NCBI GenBank assembly: GCA_021202075.1
Contig: JAJQDT010000042.1
Coordinates: 8,080-62,680, forward strand
Reading direction: 5' to 3'
Source of the DNA: Lachnospiraceae bacterium
GTDB lineage: Bacteria > Bacillota > Clostridia > Lachnospirales > Lachnospiraceae
DNA length: 54,601 bases
In this document: positions 34,761-43,463 of the stretch, one piece after another
Layout: each line of letters opens with the position of its first letter
How positions within the stretch are numbered: position 1 is the first letter of the stretch
Notes under the pieces: generated by a model
Database searches by the model: none
Told to the model about the DNA's origin: nothing
Seen by the model: the letters and a program-made list of their open reading frames with translations, nothing else
Made by a program: the position numbers and the translations under genes

Positions 34761-36695
34761 ATGAGAAGAAAGAAATGGGCGCCGGGAGCTATTTGCGCAC
34801 TGGGAATGGTGTTGGCGATGCTCTGCACGGCAAACGGTGAAGAGGCGGAAACCGGGACGGCACAGATCAACATCACAGAAAACGCAGAAACGGCTGCGCA
34901 GGAAACGGCCGTGGAAGGGGCGGCTGCGCAGGAGGATGCCGCAGAAGAGATAGCCGTGCAGGATGACATTGTGGAGGAGACAGATACGCAGGCAGATATC
35001 GTGGAGGAAACAGAGACGGAGGCTGAGGTCTCTGAGGTAGAGGTTCCGTATGGGACGAAGATTTCCTCTATCTCCGATGATGGGATTGAGTTTTACTGGA
35101 AAAAGCCGGAAAATGTGAATGGATACGAAGTCTTTCGCTGCTATGCGGAAGACGGGGAATACGAACTGATCGCGGAATACAATAAGAAAAGTATCGCTAC
35201 CCATCTGGATACCACATTTGATGTCAATCAGCGGGAGATCTGGTATAAGGTTCGCAGCTACGTGGAAAATGAGGACGGAACCAGAAGCTACAGCGAGTTT
35301 TCTGCGGCAAAAGCGGCATCTTACCGCGAGGCCATGAAATTGCAGCGGGAGACTACCTATATGCCGTCAGGAACCACCCGGACGATACAGGCTTATTATG
35401 GATGGGGCAATGTGTCGGACGCGGTGTGGTCGTCTGATGACGAGGAAGTCGCTGTCATTTCGGATGAGGGCGTGATTACCGCGATTGCAAAGGGTACCTG
35501 TACGCTGACATGCGCCAGTGAGAGCCTGCAGACTTCACTGACTTCCAAAGTGGTTGTGGACAGAGACGCAGAAGAGCCGCTGACAGAAATCACATCCCGC
35601 TATACACAGTCGGAGGAGACCGGAATCTGGAAAAACACGGATGCCAAGGAGACGCAGGATGCGGTGATCATGATGGTGGGCGACATGATGTGTACCGGCA
35701 AACAGGTTCGGCTGGCCGCCACGGATGATGGCGCCTACAATTTCAACGACAGCTATGAATACGTCGCGGATCTGATTTCGCAATCGGACTTTGCGATTGG
35801 CAATCTGGAGACGATGCTTTCATCCAGCTGGCCTTATATGAACAATGAGGCTTATATCGACAACAAGGCAAACTGCAACGCACCGTCAACCTATCTGGAC
35901 GCGGTGAAAAGCGGAGGATTTGACGCGGTTGTGATGTCGAACAATCACAATTGCGACGCCGGAGAAAACGGTATCGTAGAGACATTGGAGCAGGTAGACC
36001 GCTACCAGCTGGGACATACCGGCCTTTATGAGGATGAAGACGACTGCCGGTATCTTCTGGCAGATGTGAACGGTATAAAGGTCGGATATCTCTCGTATAT
36101 GTCGATTCATACGGGTTTCAATGGGAAAGATGAGGACTGGGAGCAGGAGACCATTGATACGATGCTGAATTATTATTCGGAAGAAAAGGCCCGGGCTGAT
36201 ATTGCAGAATTGCGTGCGGCCGGAGCGGAATATATCATTGTATATATGCATTGGGGTGTAAAGAACAACCGGAGCGTGAACGAAAATCAGATTGAAGAAG
36301 CCCAGGAGCTGGCCGAGTTGGGGGCGGATTACATCGTCGGCTCCCACCCGCATCTGCTGCAGGAATACGATGAGCTTGAGACCTCGGACGGACGCACGGT
36401 GCCATGCTTCTATTCGCTGGGAGATTTTCAGAGCAGTATTCTTCAGATGGCGGGCAATCGTGATTCGGTGATTTTGCGGATCCGGCTGACCAGAAATGAG
36501 GACGGAACAATTTCCCTTGCGGAAAATAATTACATTCCCTGCTACAATTATACGGAATACGACGGTCACAACTATCCGGTCATTCCGCTGAATACGGATC
36601 TGAACGGCGGGATTGAGACAAAGAAAATGAATAAATTCCGCAAGCGCATCGCGGAGACGGTGGGGGATAAGATTGAGGAGTATACAGTTGGCTGA
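34761..36695 (+). CDS. CapA-family (PGA_cap) exported metallophosphatase-like protein
   Basis: A 644-residue protein. Signal peptide (APGAICALGMVLAMLCTANG); Ala/Glu-rich linker to residue ~95; fibronectin-III-like domain (KISSISDDGIEFYWKKPENV, KVRSYVENEDGTRSYSEFS); Big_2-like domain (VWSSDDEEVAVISDEGVITA); then the CapA domain: MMVGDMMCTG, FAIGNLETMLS, VVMSNNHNCDAGENGI, YIIVYMHWGVKNN, GADYIVGSHPHLLQ, FYSLGDFQSS. These Asp/Asn/His motifs form the calcineurin-like metal site. CapA relatives act in poly-gamma-glutamate capsule export or related surface-polymer chemistry. No capBC genes are nearby, so the substrate is open. Confidence 0.88.
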   Translation: MRRKKWAPGAICALGMVLAMLCTANGEEAETGTAQINITENAETAAQETAVEGAAAQEDAAEEIAVQDDIVEETDTQADIVEETETEAEVSEVEVPYGTKISSISDDGIEFYWKKPENVNGYEVFRCYAEDGEYELIAEYNKKSIATHLDTTFDVNQREIWYKVRSYVENEDGTRSYSEFSAAKAASYREAMKLQRETTYMPSGTTRTIQAYYGWGNVSDAVWSSDDEEVAVISDEGVITAIAKGTCTLTCASESLQTSLTSKVVVDRDAEEPLTEITSRYTQSEETGIWKNTDAKETQDAVIMMVGDMMCTGKQVRLAATDDGAYNFNDSYEYVADLISQSDFAIGNLETMLSSSWPYMNNEAYIDNKANCNAPSTYLDAVKSGGFDAVVMSNNHNCDAGENGIVETLEQVDRYQLGHTGLYEDEDDCRYLLADVNGIKVGYLSYMSIHTGFNGKDEDWEQETIDTMLNYYSEEKARADIAELRAAGAEYIIVYMHWGVKNNRSVNENQIEEAQELAELGADYIVGSHPHLLQEYDELETSDGRTVPCFYSLGDFQSSILQMAGNRDSVILRIRLTRNEDGTISLAENNYIPCYNYTEYDGHNYPVIPLNTDLNGGIETKKMNKFRKRIAETVGDKIEEYTVG

Positions 36696-36734
36696 CAGAA
36701 ACCGGCAAACGAAAGCGAAGAAAGAGGGAGAATG

Positions 36735-37106
36735 ATGAACGAATATTTTGAGGCACTGATCAATGCGGATGACGAGCCGATCGTGATCTGCGACATGGAG
36801 CATGTAATTGTCTATATGAACACCACCGCCATCAAACGATATGAAAAGCGGGGCGGCAGCGCGCTCATCGGCAAATCCATTTTTGACTGCCATAACGCAC
36901 ATTCCGTCGAAATCATCCGGTCGGTGGCCGCGAAGTTTCGTGAAAACCCGGATTTAAATAAGGTGTATACTTACACAAAGAACTGGGATGGCGAGGACAG
37001 CGACGTCTATATGGTCGCACTCCGGAACAAAAACGGCGGGATGATCGGGTACTATGAGAAGCACGAAAGCAGGATTCATGAGGCAGAAGGGAGATTTTTA
37101 TCATGA
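36735..37106 (+). CDS. Small PAS-domain protein
   Basis: A ~123-residue stand-alone PAS domain: FEALINADDEPIVICDMEHVIVYMNTTAIKRYEKRGG, LIGKSIFDCHN, KVYTYTKNWDGEDSDVYMVALRNKNGGMIGYYEKHE. Such domains bind small ligands or cofactors. There is no output domain. ATG 36735 is preferred over 36732 because GAGGGAG ends at 36730. Follows the CapA gene by 39 nt and overlaps the next glycosidase gene (ATGA-type overlap), so it is probably co-translated with it. The coupling of a PAS-only protein to a glycosidase is unusual. Confidence 0.8.
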   Translation: MNEYFEALINADDEPIVICDMEHVIVYMNTTAIKRYEKRGGSALIGKSIFDCHNAHSVEIIRSVAAKFRENPDLNKVYTYTKNWDGEDSDVYMVALRNKNGGMIGYYEKHESRIHEAEGRFLS

Positions 37107-38740
37107 TGAATATAAGTATCGCAGGCAACAGCTGCCAGGCCGAACAGTGGCGCACAGTGGACATTTCCATCACGACGACAAAAGAATATCGCTCACCATT
37201 TGAGGACGTGGATGTGTTCGGCGTGTTTGAAGGACCTGACGGGCAGAAGCTCCGGCTGCTGGCGTTCTGGGACGGGGGCGGTACATGGGTGCTGCGCTTT
37301 GCGCCGACTGCCGTTGGGACGTGGATCTGCACGGTTGGCAGTACGGATGAGGGAAATGCGGATTTTGCGGGCACCGTTACTGTTGAGTGCGTGCCGTACC
37401 AGGGGAATCTTCCCATGTATCAGCATGGATTTTTGCGGGTATCCGCGGACCGGGACTATCTGGAGTACGCGGACGGCACTCCGTTTTTCTGGCTGGGCGA
37501 TACGCACTGGACGTTTGTCACGGAGGAGCGGTTCGACGAATCCAACTGCCCGCGCTATGAGAGCCAGTTCAAGGCGTGTGTGGACAAACGCGTGGAGCAG
37601 AGATTTACCGTCTATCAGTGCAATTTCCGCGACGGGAAGCAGGATGGCTATTTTGGCAGAAATGTCAACCTGATGCAGGAGACGGATCATGGCTTTGTCC
37701 CGAATGTAAAAGAATTTCAGGAAAATGTAGATAAGAAGATGAAGTATCTGGCCGATCAGGGCCTGCTGATCGCGGTCGGCTACGCATGGGGATACGACAT
37801 GCCGATCGGCGGCGTGGAGCGGTACAAACGGATGGCGAAATACACGGCCGCGCGGTACGGCGCGTATCCGGTCGTCTGGACGCTGGCCGGCGAGCTGCCG
37901 GGCTATATGGGAGATCTCGGGGAGAATGTGAGACTCTGGAATGAGGTGGCGAAGGAATGCAGGCGTTGGAACGCGTATGGCAATCTGCAGTCCGCGCATC
38001 TGGCGTGCGACCGTCCATTCCCGAAGATTTATGAGGACGAAGACTGGTTCGACTTCGCGATGAGCCAGGCCGGGCACGGCGATTTTGATATGGCGCAGTC
38101 CATGTACTCCGAATTCAAAGAGATGTATGCCGGGCATCCGGTGCTCGAAAGTGAAGGAAATTATGAAGGCGCGGCCTCCAACGAATACAATTCGCGGCCG
38201 ATTACAGATGCCATGATGCGCCGGCTCGCGTATCTGATTATGCAGAGCGGGGGCTGCGGCTACACCTACGGCAGCCTTGGCGTGTGGGAGCTGCAGTGGG
38301 AAAAGGGCGTCGGCGGAATCGGCTGGGGCGACATGGCCTGGTGGGACGGCCTGAATCTTCCCGGCGCGGATCAGCTGACCATTTTCCGCGACTTCTACGA
38401 ATCCGTCGGCTGGAGCCGTCTGAAGCCGCTGCCGAAGGAAAAAGCAGAGACAAAGTCTTTCTTTATGGAAGCATCCAACCGCTCCATGATTTATTTCACC
38501 GGGGACGCCGCCATGTGTACCATCGTTGGCTATATGAGTGAGACCTCCATGCGCAGTTTTGTTTTAAGAGAGCTGACTGCCGATGCTTATCGGATCTGGG
38601 AGATGGATCCCGTCACCGGCGAGAGGACTGTGAAGGAAGAGCGGCTCTGCCCCGTGGACGGCGTGATTGAATATCAGTCCGGGGAGCTTTTCGGAAACAA
38701 AAGCGACCGGCTGGTCGTCATCGAGGCTGTGGACGGCTGA
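37103..38740 (+). CDS. Apiosidase-like glycoside hydrolase (DUF5060-DUF4038 type)
   Basis: A 545-residue enzyme. The N-terminal beta domain (VDISITTTKEYRSPFEDVDV, WVLRFAPTAVGTWICTV) matches DUF5060. The TIM-barrel part (YLEYADGTPFFWLGDTHWTF, YPVVWTLAGELPGYMG, HPVLESEGNYEG) matches the DUF4038/apiosidase-like family. Probable acid/base Glu lies in WTLAGELPG and nucleophile Glu in VLESEGNYEG. A C-terminal beta domain closes the protein. No signal peptide, so intracellular. Likely acts on plant or microbial glycans. Substrate not predictable. Confidence 0.87.
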   Translation: MMNISIAGNSCQAEQWRTVDISITTTKEYRSPFEDVDVFGVFEGPDGQKLRLLAFWDGGGTWVLRFAPTAVGTWICTVGSTDEGNADFAGTVTVECVPYQGNLPMYQHGFLRVSADRDYLEYADGTPFFWLGDTHWTFVTEERFDESNCPRYESQFKACVDKRVEQRFTVYQCNFRDGKQDGYFGRNVNLMQETDHGFVPNVKEFQENVDKKMKYLADQGLLIAVGYAWGYDMPIGGVERYKRMAKYTAARYGAYPVVWTLAGELPGYMGDLGENVRLWNEVAKECRRWNAYGNLQSAHLACDRPFPKIYEDEDWFDFAMSQAGHGDFDMAQSMYSEFKEMYAGHPVLESEGNYEGAASNEYNSRPITDAMMRRLAYLIMQSGGCGYTYGSLGVWELQWEKGVGGIGWGDMAWWDGLNLPGADQLTIFRDFYESVGWSRLKPLPKEKAETKSFFMEASNRSMIYFTGDAAMCTIVGYMSETSMRSFVLRELTADAYRIWEMDPVTGERTVKEERLCPVDGVIEYQSGELFGNKSDRLVVIEAVDG

Positions 38741-38752
38741 AACAGAAGCGCC

Positions 38753-38792
38753 CGGATGGGTGGAATACATGAATAGCCGTCCCATCCGTTTT
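38753..38792 (+). terminator. Terminator after the glycosidase
   Basis: CGGATGGG / CCCATCCG stem with a 20-nt loop, then TTTT. A second hairpin, CGGGCAGG/CCTGCCCG, follows at about 38799-38852. Confidence 0.6.
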
Positions 38793-38872
38793 GGGTATCG
38801 GGCAGGTTGTATCCTGATTCTATATTTTTTTGCCAGCCTGCCCGCTGATAATATGATGCAAAAATCCCGACG

Positions 38873-38985
38873 GAATTCGCAGCGCTTCATTGGATTATCA
38901 CATCAATCGAATTCTGGCGTCTCATTAAATTGCCATATCAATCGAATTCGCGGTGATTTATCAGAACATCACATCAATAGAATGT
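38873..38985. repeat. 35-36-bp tandem repeat
   Basis: GAATTC occurs at 38873, 38909 and 38944 and GAATGT at 38980, with period 35-36 and the shared phrase ATCAATCGAATTC (38902-38914, 38937-38949). It runs into the end of the nitroreductase gene. Confidence 0.7.
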
Positions 38986-39516
38986 AGCGATCTCCTCCAG
39001 CGGCTTCCGGACCTTCGGCCGCGGCTCTCCTGCGGCATACCCGAGCGCGATCACAGCGGCAATCTCCAGGGACTCATCGATGTCTAAAAGCTTGCGCAGC
39101 GCGGCCGCGTCGCGGATCCCCATCACCAGGGTGTCCATGCCCATTTCCTTCGCCTTCAGCAGCAGGTTCTGATTCTGTAGTCCGAGGTCATACATACCCC
39201 AGCCGTTTCCAAGTTCATTCGCGGGTACACCGTTTTCTTTGTCAAAGCCGGAACAGTTCTTTACGTAGGATGTGACCAGCAGCGCCGCAGCTCCGGCCGC
39301 ATTTTTCGCATTAAACGGAGGAAGACATTTGTCAAGCACCTGTTCTTTCATCTCTTCCGAGTACACTACTGCGTACCTTCCGGTCTGTGTATTTTTCCAG
39401 GAGGGCGCCTGCTGCGCCGCCTCAATCAAAACGCGCAGTTCCTCCTCGGATACCTTTTTCGTTGCGTCATAGCTCCGGATGCTTCTTCTTGATTCAATTG
39501 CAGTCTGTAATTCCAT
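38974..39516 (-). CDS. Nitroreductase-family FMN oxidoreductase
   Basis: A 180-residue nitroreductase: MELQTAIESRRSIRSYDATK (FMN-phosphate contacts), LIEAAQQAPSWKNTQTGRY, GWGMYDLGLQNQNLLLKAKEMGMDTLVMG, AVIALGYAAGEPRPKVRKPLEEI. NAD(P)H-dependent reduction of nitro or quinone-like compounds is typical. Start ATG 39516 with AAAGGAG upstream on the minus strand; the longer frame to 39540 includes the ribosome site. Single gene. Confidence 0.92.
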   Translation of the reverse strand: MELQTAIESRRSIRSYDATKKVSEEELRVLIEAAQQAPSWKNTQTGRYAVVYSEEMKEQVLDKCLPPFNAKNAAGAAALLVTSYVKNCSGFDKENGVPANELGNGWGMYDLGLQNQNLLLKAKEMGMDTLVMGIRDAAALRKLLDIDESLEIAAVIALGYAAGEPRPKVRKPLEEIATFY

Positions 39517-39938
39517 TTTTAAAAAACTCCTTTCATACAATAGTTCCTGCTTTACAGATTCTTAAGGATGCTCATGTTCACAATATTTCTGCATAGCGCC
39601 TCCGGCATTATCTTTTGACTGGAAAACGCTTTAGCAAATGAACTCTGCTGATCTCAAATATATCCATATCCCTTTGAATTGTCAACATTTCCCGGAGATA
39701 TGGTTTTTAACAATCTGTCTTAAAGACCTTTTTTCTGCACAAAATTGCAAAATTATTGTCCCAGCTTGTTTGACTGGACGGATTGTGCCGTGTGGTGCGT
39801 CTGGTTTCACAGGTATACCAGTCCTGTAAAATGACACAATTTGCAGCATTTTAAAAAATTTGGAGAATTCCCGTCACAAATTCATCGCCAGTTCGTTATA
39901 TTATATGGAAAGTACTTCTGTAGAAGCAGAAACGGCAC

Positions 39939-39967
39939 TTGCGTGATTGTGCAATTTCTCTTATAAT
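39939..39967 (+). promoter_or_regulatory. Candidate promoter of the Rpn gene
   Basis: TTGCGT (39939-39944), 17-bp spacer, perfect TATAAT (39962-39967). Confidence 0.55.
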
Positions 39968-39986
39968 GAGGAAAACTGCGGCATTC

Positions 39987-40013
39987 GTCCATATTCGCTT
40001 TGCGAATACGGAC
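39987..40013. repeat. 27-nt palindrome, copy E3
   Basis: GTCC-a-TATTCGC-TTT-GCGAATA-c-GGAC. Perfect except for one internal A/C mismatch. Near-identical to 9699-9725 and 4935-4961, including the following ATATG/ACATA. Confidence 0.75.
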
Positions 40014-40090
40014 ATATAAAACCACACCAAAGATAAACTATGGAAGACTTACCAGAGAATAATTTTGTTATAGTTTACGGAGGTGCAGGA

Positions 40091-41122
40091 ATGCGAACAA
40101 ACCAGAAAAGCAAAAGCAGCAGAAAAAGGGGGAAAGGCGCCCACGAAAGCAAAAGTAGCATAGATGGCAGGAATTCCAGGAATTCCAGGAATACTATAAA
40201 TGCTGCCGGCATTGAAGAAGATGTCAGAACGGTGAAACACACAGTGAAGGACAGTGTATTTACGAATATATTCCGTAACAAGAAGTACCTGCTCCAGCTG
40301 TATCAGGCGCTTCATCCGGAGGACACAAAAGCTACGGAAGATTCGTTGACGAATATTACGATTAATAATGTGCTGGTCAATGGACAATATAATGATATCG
40401 GGTTCCTTGCAAACAACAAGTTGATGATTCTTGTGGAGGAACAGTCATCAACCTGGACGATGAATATTATAGTGCGTGCTCTGTTTTACATAGACCAGAC
40501 ACTGCAGATGTACCTGGATAAGAATGGTGCGGATCTTTATGGCAGTACGAAGGTTGAACTGCCGGAGACGGAATTGTATGTGCTTTATGTGGGAGAACGT
40601 GTATCCAGGCCGGATGAGATTACACTTAAGAATGAATTCTACAAGAATCGAAAGAGTGCAATTGACGTCACAGTAAAAATGCTCTATGGGACTGTCTATC
40701 CGGAAAAGACTGACGGTGAGGATATCATTGGGCAATATGTACAGTTTACCAAAGTTTATGACGAGCAGGTACGTCTGTATGGCAAGACATCCAGGGCAGT
40801 TTCGGAGACAATCAGAATTTGTGTAGGGCAGGGTATTTTGAGGGAATATCTGGAATCCAGAAAGCAGGAGGTAGTGACGATGATGATGGATTTGTATGAT
40901 CAGGATCGGATTTTAGAAATTCATATTGCGAGTGAAAAAAGAAAAGCAGCTAAAGAAGCAGCAAAAGAAGCAGCAAAAAAAGCAGAGGAAGATAAGGAAG
41001 CGGTTATTGAGAAAATGCTTCGTTCTGGCAAATTGTCAGCCGGGGAGATTGCGGATTACTTTGGAATTTCAGAAAGTAAAGTGCATGAAATTGAGAGGTC
41101 GATGCTGCAGGCAAACAAATAA
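40091..41122 (+). CDS. Rpn-family recombination-promoting nuclease / putative transposase-like protein
   Basis: A 343-residue protein with the PD-(D/E)XK core of the Rpn/PDDEXK_2 group: VKDSVFTNIFRNKKYLLQLY, YNDIGFLANNKLMILVEEQS (D and ExQ-type active-site strands), MNIIVRALFYIDQTLQMYL. After the nuclease comes a Lys/Ala coiled stretch (KAAKEAAKEAAKKAEEDKE) and a C-terminal helix-turn-helix-like SAGEIADYFGISESKVHEIE. Start ATG 40091 (GGAGG upstream); the in-frame 40040 start has no site. Rpn proteins nick DNA and are expanded in gut Clostridia. Whether this copy is active is unknown. Confidence 0.85.
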   Translation: MRTNQKSKSSRKRGKGAHESKSSIDGRNSRNSRNTINAAGIEEDVRTVKHTVKDSVFTNIFRNKKYLLQLYQALHPEDTKATEDSLTNITINNVLVNGQYNDIGFLANNKLMILVEEQSSTWTMNIIVRALFYIDQTLQMYLDKNGADLYGSTKVELPETELYVLYVGERVSRPDEITLKNEFYKNRKSAIDVTVKMLYGTVYPEKTDGEDIIGQYVQFTKVYDEQVRLYGKTSRAVSETIRICVGQGILREYLESRKQEVVTMMMDLYDQDRILEIHIASEKRKAAKEAAKEAAKKAEEDKEAVIEKMLRSGKLSAGEIADYFGISESKVHEIERSMLQANK

Positions 41123-41167
41123 TATTGTATATTGGCGTTACAAATCAGAAGACAAAAAGGAAAAAGG

Positions 41168-41223
41168 TGAAACAGTAAAACAGTAAAACAGTAAAACAGT
41201 AAAACAGTAAAACAGTAAAACAG
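41168..41223 (+). repeat. 8-bp microsatellite (TAAAACAG)
   Basis: One TGAAACAG followed by six perfect TAAAACAG units, downstream of the Rpn gene. Confidence 0.9.
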
Positions 41224-41300
41224 CCAGGTTCTGGTTCACGGCTTTTTGTACGGATCACAGTGCTGCAAAGTGGAAGCAGACAGAAGGGGGAGGAAAAAGT

Positions 41301-41483
41301 ATGGGAAAAATTACTCGTTGGGTAGAAGCGGTCGTAGCAAACAATCATCCCTACGCGCCGATGGCGGGAACGGATATCAAAAAAAGCGCCGATCGATTGT
41401 TCGAAAAAGAAGATAACAAAAAAGATAACAAAGAGAATAACCAGGGGAATCCTCAGGGAAATAAAAAAGGTGAATACGAATAA
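41301..41483 (+). CDS. Small basic/polar protein, 60 residues
   Basis: MGKITRWVEAVVANNHPYAP followed by a Lys/Asn/Asp/Gln-rich tail (DNKKDNKENNQGNPQG). A strong ribosome site (GGGGGAGGA) stands ahead of ATG 41301. The N-terminal half looks folded and the second half disordered. Family not recognised. A weak terminator follows (41540-41567). Confidence 0.6.
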   Translation: MGKITRWVEAVVANNHPYAPMAGTDIKKSADRLFEKEDNKKDNKENNQGNPQGNKKGEYE

Positions 41484-41539
41484 GAAAGCAGGCAGAAGGA
41501 AGAAAAGCAGAAAAGCGGAAGCGCTCATTTAATCAGAGC

Positions 41540-41567
41540 TTCCGGTCGGAAAGCCGGGAATCTTTTT
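41540..41567 (+). terminator. Weak terminator
   Basis: TTCCGG / CCGGGA stem of about six pairs with an 8-nt loop, then TCTTTTT. Confidence 0.5.
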
Positions 41568-41609
41568 GGCAGCGTGCGAAATCGACAGTGCGCAATATGC
41601 ACAAATGTA

Positions 41610-41639
41610 TTGACATAAGCACCTGTAAAATGGTAATGT
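41610..41639 (+). promoter_or_regulatory. Possible promoter for the tryptophan synthase gene
   Basis: Perfect TTGACA (41610-41615). The best -10 at 18-bp spacing is TAATGT (41634-41639), which is weak. A TATAAA at 41642 is too far. Confidence 0.4.
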
Positions 41640-41697
41640 TATATAAATGCCGAAAACGCAGAAGGAACCGGACGTTATCCGACGAAACAAAAGGAGA

Positions 41698-41768
41698 GCC
41701 GCGTCATTGGAAGCCGCGCAAAAGCGCGGGACGCGGCCTGCGTTCGGTATCGCTTTGCGATAACGGAC
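41698..41768. repeat. Composite palindromic element, copy E4
   Basis: A 40-nt nested palindrome (41698-41737: outer GCCGCGTC/GACGCGGC, inner CCGCGC-AAAA-GCGCGG), 4-nt spacer, then a 27-nt hairpin GTTCGGTATCGC-TTT-GCGATAACGGAC (41742-41768). Lies in the trpB2 leader, ending ~9 nt before the AGGAGG site. Confidence 0.85.
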
Positions 41769-41792
41769 AATAATATTAGGAGGTTACCTTTT

Positions 41793-43175
41793 ATGAGTGC
41801 TGAATCTAAGATCCCGTACAAAATCTATCTGGAAGAAAGTGAGATGCCAAAGGAATGGTACAATGTGCGCGCGGATATGATCAATAAGCCCGCGCCGCTG
41901 CTGAACCCGGGGACTCTGCAGCCGATGACGGCCGAGGAGCTCGGGGGCGTGTTCTGTGCGGACCTGGTAGAACAGGAGCTGGACAATGACAATCGCCTGA
42001 TCGAGATCCCGGAGGAAATCCGGGAGTTCTACAAGATGTACCGTCCCTCGCCGCTGGTGCGCGCGTACTGTCTGGAGAAGAAGCTGCAGACGCCGGCGAA
42101 GATTTATTACAAGTTCGAGGGGAATAATACGAGCGGCAGCCACAAGCTGAACTCCGCGATCGCGCAGGCGTACTACGCGAAGAAGCAGGGGCTGAAGGGC
42201 GTCACTACAGAGACCGGCGCCGGGCAGTGGGGCACCGCACTTTCCATGGCGTGCTCTTATCTGGATCTTGACTGTATTGTCTATATGGTGAAATGCTCTT
42301 ATGAGCAGAAGCCGTTCCGGCGCGAGGTGATGCGCACCTATGGCGCGTCCGTGACCCCGTCTCCGTCAGATACGACTGAGGTCGGCAGAAAGATTCTCGC
42401 AGAGCATCCGGATACGACCGGCAGCCTTGGCTGCGCGATTTCCGAGGCGGTGGAGATGGCAGTGACGCATGAAGGGTATCGCTATGTGCTTGGAAGCGTT
42501 TTGAACCAGGTGCTTCTGCATCAGTCTGTCGTCGGCCTTGAGTCAAAGATCGCGATGGAAAAATATGGCGTAAAGCCGGATATTATTATCGGATGCGCGG
42601 GCGGAGGCTCCAATTTGGGCGGCCTGATTTCCCCGTTCATGGGAGAAAAGATCCGGGGCGAAGAGAATTATCAGATTATCGCGGTAGAACCGGCATCCTG
42701 TCCGAGCTTCACTCGCGGCAGATTCGCATATGACTTCTGCGACACGGGAATGGTTTGCCCGCTGGCGAAGATGTACACGCTTGGCTGCGGCTTCATTCCG
42801 TCCCCGAACCACGCGGGCGGCCTGAGATACCATGGAATGAGCCCGATCCTGTCTCAGCTCTACGCGGACGGATACATGGAGGCCAGGTCCGTCGGCCAGA
42901 CAGAGGTATTCCAGGCGGCGGAGCAGTTCGCGCGGGTAGAAGGAATCCTCCCGGCTCCAGAGAGCAGCCATGCGATAAAGGTGGCGATCGATGAGGCGCT
43001 GAAATGTAAGGAGACCGGCGAAGCGAAGACGATCCTCTTCGGCCTCACCGGTACAGGATATTTTGATATGGTGGCTTATGAGCAGTTCCACAACGGCACC
43101 ATGACGGACGTGATTCCGACCGATGCAGACCTTCAGCCGGGATTTGACGGGCTTCCGAACGTTCCGGAAAAATAA
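41793..43175 (+). CDS. trpB: TrpB2-type tryptophan synthase beta subunit
   Basis: A 460-residue PLP enzyme of the TrpB2 group (longer, archaeal-type form), which condenses indole with serine. PLP lysine Lys118 in GSHKLNSA; substrate loop TETGAGQWG; phosphate-binding glycine loop GCAGGGSNLGG; C-terminal LFGLTGTGYFDM. Length and N-terminal extension (YKIYLEESEMPKEWYNVRADM) fit TrpB2 rather than TrpB1. No trpA or other trp gene is adjacent, so it probably salvages free indole or backs up TrpB1. Strong site AGGAGGT before ATG 41793. Confidence 0.93.
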   Translation: MSAESKIPYKIYLEESEMPKEWYNVRADMINKPAPLLNPGTLQPMTAEELGGVFCADLVEQELDNDNRLIEIPEEIREFYKMYRPSPLVRAYCLEKKLQTPAKIYYKFEGNNTSGSHKLNSAIAQAYYAKKQGLKGVTTETGAGQWGTALSMACSYLDLDCIVYMVKCSYEQKPFRREVMRTYGASVTPSPSDTTEVGRKILAEHPDTTGSLGCAISEAVEMAVTHEGYRYVLGSVLNQVLLHQSVVGLESKIAMEKYGVKPDIIIGCAGGGSNLGGLISPFMGEKIRGEENYQIIAVEPASCPSFTRGRFAYDFCDTGMVCPLAKMYTLGCGFIPSPNHAGGLRYHGMSPILSQLYADGYMEARSVGQTEVFQAAEQFARVEGILPAPESSHAIKVAIDEALKCKETGEAKTILFGLTGTGYFDMVAYEQFHNGTMTDVIPTDADLQPGFDGLPNVPEK

Positions 43176-43264
43176 TCATTGCCATCCGGAGCATTCCCGT
43201 TTATCGGCATGAATCCATACGCAATTCTATGTAAAATTGCACAACGGATCAATGTAAGATGGCA

Positions 43265-43297
43265 CAGCGTCTGCGCAGATACGCAGGCGCTGTTTTT
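43265..43297 (+). terminator. Terminator of trpB
   Basis: CAGCGTCTGCG / CGCAGGCGCTG stem with one G-T pair, followed by TTTTT. Confidence 0.88.
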
Positions 43298-43341
43298 CTG
43301 TGTATGCCATAAAAAATATTTCAAAGCAAACTATATATATC

Positions 43342-43370
43342 TTGCAAATAGTGGCTTTGTATGTTAGTAT
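43342..43370 (+). promoter_or_regulatory. Candidate promoter for AAA protein gene
   Basis: TTGCAA (43342-43347), 17-bp spacer, TAGTAT (43365-43370), with an extended -10 TG at 43362-43363. Confidence 0.5.
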
Positions 43371-43463
43371 CAAAGCAAAGAGCCGGGCAAAAGAAATACT
43401 TGAAAATGCCGTCGGCGAGAGAATAGAAATAGTTGTGTTATTAAGAAGAGGATTGAGAAAGCC

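Larger units (their letters stand above)
39517..40090. other. Intergenic between nitroreductase and Rpn gene
   Basis: No gene seen. Divergent promoter region with a plus-strand promoter (39939-39967), an AT-rich stretch, and palindrome E3 (39987-40013) between that promoter and the Rpn gene. Confidence 0.55.

Noticed and set aside
35776..35803. Palindrome-like CGCAATCGGACTTTGCGATTG in the CapA gene
   Set aside because: It encodes the conserved CapA motif SQSDFAIGNLET and has no insertion relative to the family, so it is not counted as an element.
38873..38985. CRISPR-like 36-bp periodicity
   Set aside because: There are no unique spacers between conserved repeats; the whole 35-36-bp unit is itself a degenerate repeat, and no cas genes are nearby.
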